Part shown: positions 33,159-42,310 of the stretch, piece by piece | How the letters are laid out: every line of letters begins with the position of its first letter | Position numbering within the stretch: the stretch's first letter is position 1 | Origin: Nonomuraea sp. MG754425 | Lineage (GTDB): Bacteria; Actinomycetota; Actinomycetes; Streptosporangiales; Streptosporangiaceae | NCBI RefSeq assembly: GCF_021699195.1 | Contig: NZ_SSXE01000017.1 | Span: 124,001-188,000 of the forward strand | Direction: 5' to 3' | DNA length: 64,000 bases | The notes under the pieces: model-generated | The model's database searches: none | The model's input: only the letters and a program-made list of their open reading frames with translations | Told to the model about the DNA's origin: nothing | Translations under genes and position numbers: made by a program

Positions 33159-33680
33159 GTGGACACTCCCTGGCTCGACCGACCGCAGTTGAGCTCCTGG
33201 GTTCGGTTGCGGGCGGTGCTCGAACTGCTTCCGGGCGTGCTCGATGCCCAGTTGCGCCGTGACGCCGATCTGACGGAGTTCGAGTACTACGTGCTGTCGA
33301 CGCTCTCGGAGACGCCCGGCCGGGCGTTGCGCATGACCGAGTTGTCCTGGGGCACCAACGCCACGCTGCCCCGGCTCTCCCATGTGGTGACGCGCCTGCA
33401 GAAGCGTGGGCTGGTGGAGCGGTTCTCCTGTCCGGAGGACCGTCGCACGACCCACGTCCGGCTCACGGACGACGGCTGGGAAAAGGTCCGGCAGGCGGCT
33501 CCGGGCCACGTGGCCATCGTCCACCATCACGTCATCGACGTGCTCACCGACGAGCAGATCAGGCAGCTCGCCGCCATCAGCGACGCCATCCTGGCCAGAC
33601 TGGACCCGTCGGAGACGATGACGGCGACCTATACCCGCTACGACGAGCCGCCCAAGCCTCAGACGCGGGACGTCAAGTGA
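33159..33680 (+). CDS. MarR-family transcriptional regulator
   Basis: 173 residues from GTG 33159 (GGCAGGATC upstream). Helices PGVLDAQLRRDADLTEFEYY and VLSTLSETPGRALRMTELSW lead into the winged helix (TLPRLSHVVTRLQKRGLVER, wing CPEDRRTTHVRLTDDGW). A long C-terminal helix completes the dimer interface. Divergent from the LigB-type dioxygenase and next to two palindromic operators. Phenolic ligands are common for such pairs, but the inducer here is unknown. Confidence 0.9.
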   Translation: MDTPWLDRPQLSSWVRLRAVLELLPGVLDAQLRRDADLTEFEYYVLSTLSETPGRALRMTELSWGTNATLPRLSHVVTRLQKRGLVERFSCPEDRRTTHVRLTDDGWEKVRQAAPGHVAIVHHHVIDVLTDEQIRQLAAISDAILARLDPSETMTATYTRYDEPPKPQTRDVK

Positions 33681-33707
33681 TGCCGGGCGTCGCAGCCTCG
33701 CCACCGC

Positions 33708-35189
33708 TCAGAACGGGAAGCCGCGGTCCTGGTCGCGGACGGTGATCCATTGCAGCTCGCTGAATTCCTCGGCGGCGAATCCGAGCCCGAACCGGCCCCA
33801 GCCGCTGTCCTTGACGCCGCCGAACGGCATGTGCGGCTCGTCGTTGACCGGCTGGTCGTTGACGTGCACGATGCCGACGTCCAGCCGGGAGGCCAGCTTG
33901 AGCCCGAGACGAGGGTCACCGGTGATGACCGATGCGGCCAGGCCCAGGTCGGAGGCGTTGGCGCGGGTGACCGCCGCCTCGGCCGAGTCGACGGCCTCCA
34001 CCACCACGACCGGTCCGAACGTCTCGCTCTGCGCGATCTCCGCCTCGTCCGGCACGTCGGTCAGCACGGTGGCCGGATAACACGGCGGCTGGGGCACGCC
34101 GCCGGCCAGGACGCGGGCACCGAGCTCGACGGCCTCCTTGACCCGGCGGTCCAGCAGCGCCAAGGCCCACTCATTGATGACGGGGCCGACCACGGTGGCC
34201 GGGTCGTGCGGATCACCGGTGGGCAGCGTCGCCACCTTGGCCGCGAACCGCTCGGTGAACTCGGCGGCCAGGGGGCGTTCCACGTAGATGCGCCGGGCGC
34301 ACATGCACACCTGGCCCTGGTGGATGAAGGCGCCGTAGGCGGCGGCGTTCACCGCGTAGGTGAGGTCGGCGTCCCGGGTGACGATGAGCGGGTTCTGGCC
34401 GCTGAGCTGGAGCACGACCCGCTTGAGGTGGCGGCCCGCCTTCTCGGCCAGGCGCCGGCCGGTCGGGGTGGAGCCGGTGAAGTTGATCCGCTTGACCACC
34501 GGGCTCGCCAGCATCGCGTCGGCCGGCCCACCGGCCTCGCCGGGCGCGTGGGTGACCACGTTGAGCGCGCCGGCCGGCAGCCCGGCCTCGTGCAGGATCT
34601 CCGCCCACAGGGCGCCGCCGGTGCAGGGGGCCTCTTCGGAGGGTTTGAGCACCACGGTGTTGCCGAGGGCGAGCGGGCCGACGATGGCCCGTCCTGCCAG
34701 GGTGAGCGAGGCGTTCCACGGCGCGATCGCGCCGACCACGCCCACCGGGCGGCGTACCGCCATCGCCTGCGTGCCCTCGACGTCGGACGGCAGCAGGCTG
34801 CCGCTGGGCTGGTAGGCGAGCTGGGCGGCCTGGCGCAGCAGCTTGAGCGCGAAGTCCACCTGGACCTCGCCGAAGTAACGGCCGCACCCGGTCTCGGCGG
34901 CGAGGGCGTCGAGGACCTCACCGTGCCGGGCCTGCAGGAGATCGGCCGCGCGCAGGAAGACCTGCTGACGCCGCCAGGGCGGCAGCGTGGACCAGCCGGG
35001 GAACGCCGCGTGCGCGGCGGCGATCGCCCGCTCCGCGTCGTCGGCATCGCCGGCGGCCACCTCGGCCAGCACCTCACCGGACCAGGGTGAGTGGTCGGGA
35101 TAGGTACGGCCCGAGCCCGCGGCCACCCACTCGCCGTCGATGAAGTGCCCGATTCGCGACTTGCGCCAGCCGCCCCCCGCTCGGGCCAT
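33708..35189 (-). CDS. Aldehyde dehydrogenase family protein with Gln at the general-base position
   Basis: 493 residues, full-length ALDH. Oxyanion Asn159 (APWNAS), cofactor Lys182 (LKPSEEAP), FTGSTPTG and catalytic Cys295 (QGQVCMCARR) are all present, as is the late PFGGVKDSGWGRFG. The Glu that normally activates water and thiol (LELGG) reads LQLSGQNP, so Glu is replaced by Gln261 and the GG by SG. Deacylation may be slow, or the enzyme may be an esterase, lyase or CoA-dependent type. Most similar in wording to benzaldehyde/vanillin dehydrogenases. Divergent from the IclR gene and part of the amide catabolic island, opposite the second, normal ALDH at 43425. Confidence 0.9.
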   Translation of the reverse strand: MARAGGGWRKSRIGHFIDGEWVAAGSGRTYPDHSPWSGEVLAEVAAGDADDAERAIAAAHAAFPGWSTLPPWRRQQVFLRAADLLQARHGEVLDALAAETGCGRYFGEVQVDFALKLLRQAAQLAYQPSGSLLPSDVEGTQAMAVRRPVGVVGAIAPWNASLTLAGRAIVGPLALGNTVVLKPSEEAPCTGGALWAEILHEAGLPAGALNVVTHAPGEAGGPADAMLASPVVKRINFTGSTPTGRRLAEKAGRHLKRVVLQLSGQNPLIVTRDADLTYAVNAAAYGAFIHQGQVCMCARRIYVERPLAAEFTERFAAKVATLPTGDPHDPATVVGPVINEWALALLDRRVKEAVELGARVLAGGVPQPPCYPATVLTDVPDEAEIAQSETFGPVVVVEAVDSAEAAVTRANASDLGLAASVITGDPRLGLKLASRLDVGIVHVNDQPVNDEPHMPFGGVKDSGWGRFGLGFAAEEFSELQWITVRDQDRGFPF

Positions 35190-35242
35190 GTGCCTCGATC
35201 CTCTCGGCCGAAGTATTCGGATGACTAGAACTGTAAAACCAT

Positions 35243-36094
35243 ATGCTGACCACTGTGACCGATGAGGAGCCCACCCGGCGGCCCGACCGAGCCCCAGCCG
35301 ACACCCCGGCGTCGCACTCGGTGTCCCTGGAGCGGGGCCTGAGCATCCTGGACGTGTTCACCGGCAACCGCTCGGTGCTGGGGATCGCCGACCTGGCGCG
35401 GGCGGTGGGCCTGAACAAGAGCACCACGCACCGGTACGTCGCCACGCTGACCGCACTGAGATACCTCCAGCAGGACCCGGAGACGAAGAAATACTTCCTC
35501 GGCCCGCGCGCCGTGGACCTGGGGTTCGCCGCGATCGACTCGATGGAGCTCACCCGCGTCACCGGGCCGCTGCTGCAGGCGCTGGCCGACGAGACCGGGT
35601 TCACCGTCAGCGTGGCGGTGTGCGACGGGCCGGACGTCGTCTACGTCGACCGGCGGCGCAGCAGCAGGCGCAGTTCCCTGGCCATGGACCTCAACCTGCA
35701 CGTCGGCTCGCGCCTGCCGGCCTACTGCACCTCGATGGGCAAGGTGCTGCTCGCCTACCAGGACCCGGCGACGCTGCGGCAGATCCTGGACCACACCGAC
35801 ATGGCCCGCCGGGGGCCCAAGACGATCACCAACCGGGAGCAGTTGCTCGCCGCGCTGGCCAAGGTGCGCCAGAACGGGATGGCCGTCAACGACGAGGAAC
35901 TGGCCCCGGGCCTGCGATCGTTCTCCGCGCCGGTGCGCGACCGGTCCGGCGAGGTGGTGGCCGCGATCAACATCGCGGTGTACCTGACGGTGGCTCCGAC
36001 CACCGTCGAGGCGCTGGCCGGGCGGCTGGAGGCGCCGCTGCGGCGCACCGCGGCGGAGATCTCCCGGCGCCTCGGTTACCGGCCCCGACCCTAG
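35243..36094 (+). CDS. IclR-family transcriptional regulator
   Basis: 283 residues. N-terminal winged helix (VSLERGLSILDVFTGNRSVL, LGIADLARAVGLNKSTTHRY) and C-terminal effector domain (LYxD-like LPAYCTSMGKVLLAYQ, MAVNDEELAPGLRSFSAPVR, VAAINIAV). Typical of repressor-activators of aromatic and other carbon catabolism. It is divergent from the first aldehyde dehydrogenase (53-base gap, AT-rich for this genome) and lies 226 bases before the transporter/amidase operon, so it most likely controls both sides of the island. Confidence 0.92.
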   Translation: MLTTVTDEEPTRRPDRAPADTPASHSVSLERGLSILDVFTGNRSVLGIADLARAVGLNKSTTHRYVATLTALRYLQQDPETKKYFLGPRAVDLGFAAIDSMELTRVTGPLLQALADETGFTVSVAVCDGPDVVYVDRRRSSRRSSLAMDLNLHVGSRLPAYCTSMGKVLLAYQDPATLRQILDHTDMARRGPKTITNREQLLAALAKVRQNGMAVNDEELAPGLRSFSAPVRDRSGEVVAAINIAVYLTVAPTTVEALAGRLEAPLRRTAAEISRRLGYRPRP

Positions 36095-36320
36095 CGGTGT
36101 TCGACGTGGTGAATTCGCGTTCCAATCCCTGAAACAACCTGTTGCACCGGCGTTAACTAGGTCGTACCGTCGGGGCACCTTCACGGCATTCCGCAGGTCG
36201 GAGCGCATAACGGTGACGAACCGAGCGTGCCCGGCCACCCTCCTCAAGAGCACCCCTCTGTGTCCCGGCAGGGCGCTTCGCCATGCGCGCGGGACACGGT
36301 TCGGCATAAGGAGTCCTCGC

Positions 36321-37628
36321 GTGAGCGACGCTTCCCCCGGCGGCATGAACCGCCGGTCCTTCCTCGGCGCGGCCGGCCTCGGCGCCGCCGCGATCGGCGC
36401 AGCCCCGCTGCTGAGCGCCTGCGGTGGCCTCAAGGGCACCGGCACCTCGTCCTCCGACGTTCTCAAGATCGGCTACGTCAGCCCGCAGACCGGCGCGCTG
36501 GCCGGCTTCGCCACCGCCGACACCTTCGTGGTCAAGCAGATCACCGAAGCGCTGCGGGGCGGCTTCACCGCCGGCGGCAAGAAGCGCACCGTCGAGATCA
36601 TCGTCAAGGACACCCAGTCCAACCCCAACCGGGCCACCGAGGTCACCCGTCAGCTCATCAACAGCGACAAGGTGGACCTGATCGTCGGCTCCTCCACCCC
36701 GGACACCACCAACCCGGTGGCCGACCAGTGCGAGGCCAACGGCATCCCGAACGTCACCACGATCGCCCCCTGGGAGGCGTGGTGGAACGGCCGGGGCGGC
36801 AAGGACGGCGAAGGCTTCACGTACACGACGCTGTTCTTCTTCGGCATGCAGGAGTTCGCCGACTGCTTCTTCCCGATGTGGCAGCGGATGGAGGTGGACA
36901 ACAAGAACGTCGCGGCGCTGTGGCCCAACGACACCGACGCCAACGCCTTCCGGCAGGGCCTCGGCCCGATGATCACCAAGGCCGGTCACCAGGTGGTGGA
37001 CGGCGGCGCGTACCAGAACGGCATCACCGACTTCAGCTCCCAGATCGCGAAGTTCAAGGCCTCCGACGCCGAGTTGTTCACCTGCACCCCGATCCCGCCC
37101 GACTTCCAGACCTTCTGGAAGCAGGCCCAGCAGCAGGGCTTCAAGCCGAAGCTGGCCACGGTCGCCAAGGTCATGCTCTTCCCGTCCGAGGCGGAGGCGC
37201 TCGGCGGGCTCGCCGACAACATCGCCACCGACTTCTGGTGGAGCCCGGCCCACCCGTACAAGTCCACGCTGGACGGCAAGACCGCCCGGCAACTCGCCGA
37301 CGACTTCGCCGCGTCCTCGGGCAAGCAGTGGACCCAGGCGCTCGGCTCGATCTACTCGCTGTTCGAGATCGCCGTGCAGGCGTTCAAGCAGGCGAGCGAT
37401 CCCAAGGACCGCGACGAGGTGGCGTCCAAGCTGAAGGCGATGAAGATCAACTGCATGAGCGGCGACCTGGACTTCACCACCGGCCCCAAGCCCGGCATCG
37501 CCCTCCAGCACCCGGTCGGCGGCCAGTGGCGCAAGGGCACCAGGTTCCCCTGGGACGTGGTCATCGTGGACAACACGGCGAACCCGGCCGTCCCCGTCGG
37601 GGGCGACCTGCTGCCGACCAACGCGTGA
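36321..37628 (+). CDS. ABC transporter substrate-binding lipoprotein (branched-chain amino acid/amide type)
   Basis: 435 residues from GTG 36321, with AAGGAG 7-8 bases upstream. The N-terminus is a Tat signal (NRRSFLGAAG) combined with a lipobox LLSAC, so Cys34 is lipidated after export through the Tat route. Then comes a periplasmic-binding-protein type I fold: LKIGYVSPQTGALAGFATAD, EVTRQLINSDKVDLIVGSST, and WQRMEVDNKNVAALWPNDTD. It captures the substrate for the LivG/F/H/M-like partners that follow. Relatives bind branched-chain amino acids, amides, urea or aromatic acids; the linked amidase suggests an amide. Confidence 0.92.
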   Translation: MSDASPGGMNRRSFLGAAGLGAAAIGAAPLLSACGGLKGTGTSSSDVLKIGYVSPQTGALAGFATADTFVVKQITEALRGGFTAGGKKRTVEIIVKDTQSNPNRATEVTRQLINSDKVDLIVGSSTPDTTNPVADQCEANGIPNVTTIAPWEAWWNGRGGKDGEGFTYTTLFFFGMQEFADCFFPMWQRMEVDNKNVAALWPNDTDANAFRQGLGPMITKAGHQVVDGGAYQNGITDFSSQIAKFKASDAELFTCTPIPPDFQTFWKQAQQQGFKPKLATVAKVMLFPSEAEALGGLADNIATDFWWSPAHPYKSTLDGKTARQLADDFAASSGKQWTQALGSIYSLFEIAVQAFKQASDPKDRDEVASKLKAMKINCMSGDLDFTTGPKPGIALQHPVGGQWRKGTRFPWDVVIVDNTANPAVPVGGDLLPTNA

Positions 37629-38383
37629 TGGCCGAACCGCTGCTGCGCCTGGAGAGCCTGTCCAAGAGCTTCGGCCAGGTGACCGTCGCCAAGGACCTGG
37701 CGCTCTCGCTGGATCCGGGCGAGGCGCTGGGGATCGTCGGGCCGAACGGGGCGGGCAAGACCAGCCTGTTCGCGATGATCTCCGGCGACCTGCGCCCGGA
37801 CGCCGGCACGGTCTGGCTGGACGGGCGCGACGTCACCGGCGTGCCGCCGCACGCCCGCACCCGGGCCGGCATCGGCCGCACCTACCAGGTGCCCCGGCCG
37901 TTCACCCACCTCTCCGTGTTCGAGAACGTGCTCGTGTGCGCGCACCAGGGCGCCGGGCTGCACGGCAAACAGGCCTGGTCGCAGGCCATGGACGTGCTGG
38001 AACGCACCGGTCTGGCCGACCTGGCCAACACCGCGGCGGGACGGCTCACCCTGCTGCAGCGCAAACGCCTGGAGGTGGCCCGCGCCCTCGGCACCGGGCC
38101 CCGGCTGCTGCTGCTCGACGAGGTCGCCGGCGGGCTCACCGAGCCCGAGGTGGCCGAGCTGGTCGAGGTGATCAGGCGGCTGCACGCCGAGGGGCTCGGC
38201 ATCGTGTGGATCGAGCACGTGGTCCACGCGCTGGTCAAGACCGTCGCCCGGATGATCTGCCTGGCGGGCGGCGACGTGGTCGCCGACGGCGAGCCGGTCG
38301 CGGTGCTCGCCGACGCGAAGGTGCGCGAGCTGTACTTGGGCGCCGGGCCGGAGACGGGCCTGACGGACGAGGAGGGCTCATGA
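37628..38383 (+). CDS. ABC transporter ATP-binding protein (LivG-like)
   Basis: 251 residues. Walker A GPNGAGKTS (~38-46), Q-loop GRTYQVPRPF, a degenerate signature LTLLQRKRLEVARAL as usual for LivG proteins, Walker B LLLLDEVAGGL and switch His in IVWIEHVVHAL. The ATG shares its A with the preceding gene's stop (TGATG) and its own stop overlaps the next start (ATGA). One of two ATPases energising import of the substrate caught by the lipoprotein at 36321. Confidence 0.93.
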   Translation: MAEPLLRLESLSKSFGQVTVAKDLALSLDPGEALGIVGPNGAGKTSLFAMISGDLRPDAGTVWLDGRDVTGVPPHARTRAGIGRTYQVPRPFTHLSVFENVLVCAHQGAGLHGKQAWSQAMDVLERTGLADLANTAAGRLTLLQRKRLEVARALGTGPRLLLLDEVAGGLTEPEVAELVEVIRRLHAEGLGIVWIEHVVHALVKTVARMICLAGGDVVADGEPVAVLADAKVRELYLGAGPETGLTDEEGS

Positions 38384-39084
38384 CCCTCCTGTCGATCCGC
38401 GACCTCACCGTGCACCACGGCCTGCTCCGCGCCGTGGACGGGCTCAGCCTGGACCTGGAGCGCGGCGAGGTGCTGGCGATCATCGGCGCCAACGGCGCGG
38501 GCAAGTCCACGCTGCTGCGCGCCCTGGCCGGGCTCGACTCCCCCACGTCGGGGACCGTCCACCTCGCGGACCGCGACATCACCCGCCACCCCGCGCACAG
38601 GCGGGTCTCGGCCGGGATCGCGCTGGTGCCGGAGGGCCGGCGGCTGTTCCGCTCGCTCACCGTCGAGGAGAACCTGCTCACCGGCACCTACCGCAGGCGG
38701 CCCGGCCCCTGGTCGCTGGAGCGGATCTACGAGCTGTTCCCGTGGATGACCGAGCGGCGGCGGCAGAACGCCGCGCAGCTCTCCGGCGGCGAGCAGCAGG
38801 CGGTGGCCATCGGCCGGGCGCTGCTGTCCAACCCCGACCTGCTGCTCGTGGACGAGCTGTCGCTGGGCCTGGCGCCGGTGATCGTGCGCCGCATCTACGA
38901 GGCACTGCCGGAGATCGTCGCCGCCGGCACCACCGCGCTCATCGTCGAGCAGGACGTCTCGCAGGCCATGCGGGTCGCCGACCGGGTGCACTGCCTGCTG
39001 GAAGGGCGTTCGGTGCTGGCGGGACGGCCCGCGGAGCTCACCTCGGAGCAGGTCGAGCACGCGTACTTCGGCATCGGAGACTGA
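38380..39084 (+). CDS. ABC transporter ATP-binding protein (LivF-like)
   Basis: 234 residues. Walker A GANGAGKST, VPEGRRLFRSLTVEENL (the LivF EGRRxF stretch), signature LSGGEQQAVAIGRAL, Walker B LLLVDELSLGLAP and the switch region ALIVEQDVSQA (His replaced by Asp, as is common in LivF). Start overlaps the LivG-like gene by four bases. Second ATPase of the importer. Confidence 0.93.
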   Translation: MTLLSIRDLTVHHGLLRAVDGLSLDLERGEVLAIIGANGAGKSTLLRALAGLDSPTSGTVHLADRDITRHPAHRRVSAGIALVPEGRRLFRSLTVEENLLTGTYRRRPGPWSLERIYELFPWMTERRRQNAAQLSGGEQQAVAIGRALLSNPDLLLVDELSLGLAPVIVRRIYEALPEIVAAGTTALIVEQDVSQAMRVADRVHCLLEGRSVLAGRPAELTSEQVEHAYFGIGD

Positions 39085-39085
39085 C

Positions 39086-39949
39086 ATGCAATGGATCAAC
39101 GCGCTCGTCCAGGGGCTGCTGCTCGGCGGCCTGTACGCGCTGTTCGCGACCGGCCTGTCACTGATGTTCGGCGTGATGCGGATCGTCAACCTCGCCCACG
39201 GCGATCTGGCCGTCGTCGCCTCGTTCCTGGCCCTCGCCCTGGTCGGCGGCACCGGGCTGCCGCTGTGGGTGGTGATCGTGGTGACCGTGCCGCTGTTCGC
39301 GCTGCTCGGTTACCTGACCCAGCGGGTGCTGCTCCAGGGCAGCCTCTCGTCGGGGCCGATGGCCACCCTGCTGGTGACGTTCGGGCTGTCGATCGTGCTG
39401 CAGAACGTGCTGCTGGAGATCTTCTCGGCCGACACGCGGACGCTGGACAGCGGCTCGTTCGCCACCTCCTCCTTCCACCTGGGCCCGATCACGGTCGGCT
39501 GGCTGCCGCTGGTCACGTTCCTGCTGGCCGGCGCGGTGCTGGCGGGCATCGGGGTGTTCCTGTCGCGCACCGGCCTCGGCCGGATGCTGCGCGCCTCCTC
39601 CGACGACCGGGAGACCGCGAGCCTGGTGGGCGCGGACAGCCGGCACGTGTACGGGGTGGCCACCGCCATCGCGTTCGCCACCGTGGCGCTGGCCGGGCTG
39701 ATGTTCGCGGTGCGCTCGTCGTTCGACCCGGCCACCGGCCCGTCGCGGCTGATCTTCGCCTTCGAGGCGGTCGTCATCGGCGGGCTCGGCTCGCTGTGGG
39801 GCACCCTGCTGGGCGGCATCGTGCTGGGGGTCACCCAGTCGATCGGCTCGCAGATCGATCCGGCGATGACGCTGCTCGCCGGCCACCTCGTCTTCCTCGC
39901 CGTGCTGGCCTTCCGGCCGCAGGGCCTGCTCGCCGGACGGACCGCATGA
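39086..39949 (+). CDS. ABC transporter permease (LivH-like)
   Basis: 287 residues, about eight TM helices. Opens with WINALVQGLLLGGLYALFAT and GLSLMFGVMRIVNLAHGDL, the hallmark of LivH-type permeases, and contains GLGRMLRASSDDRETASLVG, the coupling (EAA-like) loop. Its start follows the LivF-like stop by one base and its end overlaps the LivM-like start. Confidence 0.92.
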   Translation: MQWINALVQGLLLGGLYALFATGLSLMFGVMRIVNLAHGDLAVVASFLALALVGGTGLPLWVVIVVTVPLFALLGYLTQRVLLQGSLSSGPMATLLVTFGLSIVLQNVLLEIFSADTRTLDSGSFATSSFHLGPITVGWLPLVTFLLAGAVLAGIGVFLSRTGLGRMLRASSDDRETASLVGADSRHVYGVATAIAFATVALAGLMFAVRSSFDPATGPSRLIFAFEAVVIGGLGSLWGTLLGGIVLGVTQSIGSQIDPAMTLLAGHLVFLAVLAFRPQGLLAGRTA

Positions 39950-40974
39950 CCCTTTCCCATCTGCTGAGCGAGCGGGCGGCGGCCGCCGTGGACGTGCGCC
40001 GCGCCGCCCGTACCTCCAAGGTGTCGGGCGGGGTGCTCCTCGCCCTCGTGGTGCTGCTGGCGGCGCTGCCGTACGTGGTGTTCAGCGACGTCACCGACAC
40101 GCTCGTCAACTTCTTCGTGCTGGTCGCGCTGGCGGGCATGTGGAATCTGCTGGCCGGGTTCGGCGGCCTGGTCTCGGTGGGCCAGCAGGCCTTCATCGGG
40201 ATCGGCGCCTACAGCGTGATCGCGCTGGCCGATCTGGGGGTGCAGCCGTATCTGGCGGTGCCGCTGGCCGCGCTCACCTGCGTGGTGTTCGCGGTGCCCA
40301 CGTCGTGGCTGGCGTTCCGGCTGCGCGGCGACTATTTCGCGGTCGGCACGTGGGTGATCGCCGAGGTGTACCGGCTGCTGGTGGTCCGGATCGACGCTCT
40401 GGGCGGGGCCAGCGGCAAGGGGCTGTCCGGGCTGTCCGGCCTGGACCCCGCGCTGCGTGGCGCGCTGACCTACTGGGTGGCGCTGACACTGACGCTGGCC
40501 ACCGTCGGCGGCTGCTACCTGCTGCTGCGCGGCCGGGTGGGGCTGTCGCTGATGGCGGTGCGCGACGAGGAGACCGCCGCGAGCGCCGCCGGCATCGACG
40601 TGACCAGGGCCAAGCGGATCGTGTACCTGGTCTCGGCCGCCGGGTGCGGTGCGGCGGGCGGGGTGATCACGGTCAGCTCGCTCAGCGTCAATCCGGACGC
40701 GATCTTCAACGTGCAGTGGTCGGCGTACATGATCTTCATCGTGGTGATCGGCGGGATCGGCTTCATCGAGGGGCCGCTGATCGGCGCGGTGGTGTTCTTC
40801 GCGCTGCAACAACTGCTGGCCGACTTCGGCTCGTGGTATCTGGTGATCCTGGGTGTCGTCGGCATCGCGGCCGCGCGGTGGCTGCCGGGCGGGCTGTGGG
40901 GGCTGGTGCGGGACCGGACCGGGCTGAGCCTGTTCCCGGTCGGCTATCACGTACGGACCGGCGATGTCCGCTGA
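39946..40974 (+). CDS. ABC transporter permease (LivM-like)
   Basis: 342 residues with about nine hydrophobic segments. WNLLAGFGGLVSVGQQAFIG and IGAYSVIALADLGV are LivM family signatures, and GLSLMAVRDEETAASAAGID is the coupling loop contacting the ATPases. Overlaps the previous gene by four bases; the amidase start lies inside its last 11 bases. Completes the five-part importer. Confidence 0.92.
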   Translation: MTLSHLLSERAAAAVDVRRAARTSKVSGGVLLALVVLLAALPYVVFSDVTDTLVNFFVLVALAGMWNLLAGFGGLVSVGQQAFIGIGAYSVIALADLGVQPYLAVPLAALTCVVFAVPTSWLAFRLRGDYFAVGTWVIAEVYRLLVVRIDALGGASGKGLSGLSGLDPALRGALTYWVALTLTLATVGGCYLLLRGRVGLSLMAVRDEETAASAAGIDVTRAKRIVYLVSAAGCGAAGGVITVSSLSVNPDAIFNVQWSAYMIFIVVIGGIGFIEGPLIGAVVFFALQQLLADFGSWYLVILGVVGIAAARWLPGGLWGLVRDRTGLSLFPVGYHVRTGDVR

Positions 40975-42310
40975 GACGATCGCCGGGGCCGCGGCGGCCA
41001 TCGCTCGCGGCGAGCTGTCGCCGGTCGAGCTGACCGGGTGGCTGCTGGCCCGGATCGCCGCGACCGAGCCCGCCCTGCACGCCTACGCCACCATCACCGC
41101 CGAGGCCGCGCTCGCCCGCGCCAAGGCCCTCGCCGGCGAACCGGCGCGCGGGCCGCTGCACGGCATTCCGATCGGGATCAAGGATCTGATCGACACGGCC
41201 GGCGTACGGACCTGCTACGGCTCGCCCCGGTTCGTCGGTCACGTGCCGGAGCGGGACGCGACGGCGGTGGCCGGGCTGCTGGCCGCCGGGGCGGTGATCC
41301 TCGGTAAGCACACCACGCACGAGCTGGCCTGGGGCGGCCGTACCGACAGCGCGTTCTTCGGTCCCACGCACAACCCGTACCGGCGCGGCCACATCCCCGG
41401 CGGGTCGTCCGGCGGGTCGGCGGCCTCGGTCGCCGCCGGCAGCGCGCTCGGCGCGCTCGGCTCCGACACGGCCGGCAGCGTGCGCATCCCCGCCGCGCTG
41501 AGCGGCTGCGTCGGGTTCAAGCCGACCCGGGGCCGGATCCCGCTGGACGGCGTGCTGCCGCTGGCCCCGTCGCTGGACCATCTCGGGGTGCTGGCCCGTA
41601 CCGTGGACGACGCCGCGCTGCTCATGGGCGGGCTCGCCGCTCCCGTCGCGGGAGAGCCGCCGCGGCGGCCACGGGTGGGCTGGCTGGGCGGCTGGTTCGG
41701 CGCGGTGCTCGCCCCGGAGGCACGCGCGGCGCTCGACACCGTCCGGGCCCGGCTGGAGGACGCCGGGGTGACCGTCGTGGACGTGCTCGTCCCCGGCGAG
41801 CCGCTGATGCCCGAGGCGCCGCTGGCCAGGATCGTGCGCGAGGCCGGCGCCCGCCACCGGGCCGCGTTCGGCGAGGATCCGGAGCTGTTCGGGCCGGACA
41901 TCGCCGAGCTGATGCGGCTCCCGCCGCCGTCCGCCGAGCAGGTCGAGCGGCAGGAGGCCGCGCTGGGGCGGGTGGTCGCCGCGCTGCGGTCCGCGCTGAC
42001 CGGCTGTGACGTGCTGGCCTGCGCCACCGTGCCGGTGACGGCGCCGCCCATCGGCGCGGCCACCGTGACGGTGGACGGCCGCGCGTGGCCCGTCGAGCTG
42101 GTGCTGACCCGGCTGACCGCACCGTTCAACGCGGCCGGTCTACCCGCCGTCTCGGTGCCCGTGGCCCTGGCCGGCGGGCTGCCGATCGGGCTGCAGCTCG
42201 CCGGCGCTCCCCTGCGCGACCCGACCGTGCTGGCGGCGGCACGCCTCGTCGAGCGGCTCACCCCGCCACTGCCGCGCCCCACCATCTCGAGCGAAGGAAT
42301 TCAGCGATGA
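40964..42310 (+). CDS. Amidase signature family amidase
   Basis: 448 residues. The Ser-Ser-Lys triad is visible: Lys in PIGIKDLIDTAG, Ser in the amidase signature GGSSGGSAASVAAG, and the nucleophile Ser in GSDTAGSVRIPAALSGCVG. Length and motifs fit general amidases that hydrolyse small amides to carboxylate and ammonia, and related allophanate or aryl-acylamide hydrolases. It overlaps the importer permease gene and the alcohol dehydrogenase gene, so it is co-translated with both: the imported substrate is most likely an amide cut here first. Confidence 0.92.
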   Translation: MSAETIAGAAAAIARGELSPVELTGWLLARIAATEPALHAYATITAEAALARAKALAGEPARGPLHGIPIGIKDLIDTAGVRTCYGSPRFVGHVPERDATAVAGLLAAGAVILGKHTTHELAWGGRTDSAFFGPTHNPYRRGHIPGGSSGGSAASVAAGSALGALGSDTAGSVRIPAALSGCVGFKPTRGRIPLDGVLPLAPSLDHLGVLARTVDDAALLMGGLAAPVAGEPPRRPRVGWLGGWFGAVLAPEARAALDTVRARLEDAGVTVVDVLVPGEPLMPEAPLARIVREAGARHRAAFGEDPELFGPDIAELMRLPPPSAEQVERQEAALGRVVAALRSALTGCDVLACATVPVTAPPIGAATVTVDGRAWPVELVLTRLTAPFNAAGLPAVSVPVALAGGLPIGLQLAGAPLRDPTVLAAARLVERLTPPLPRPTISSEGIQR

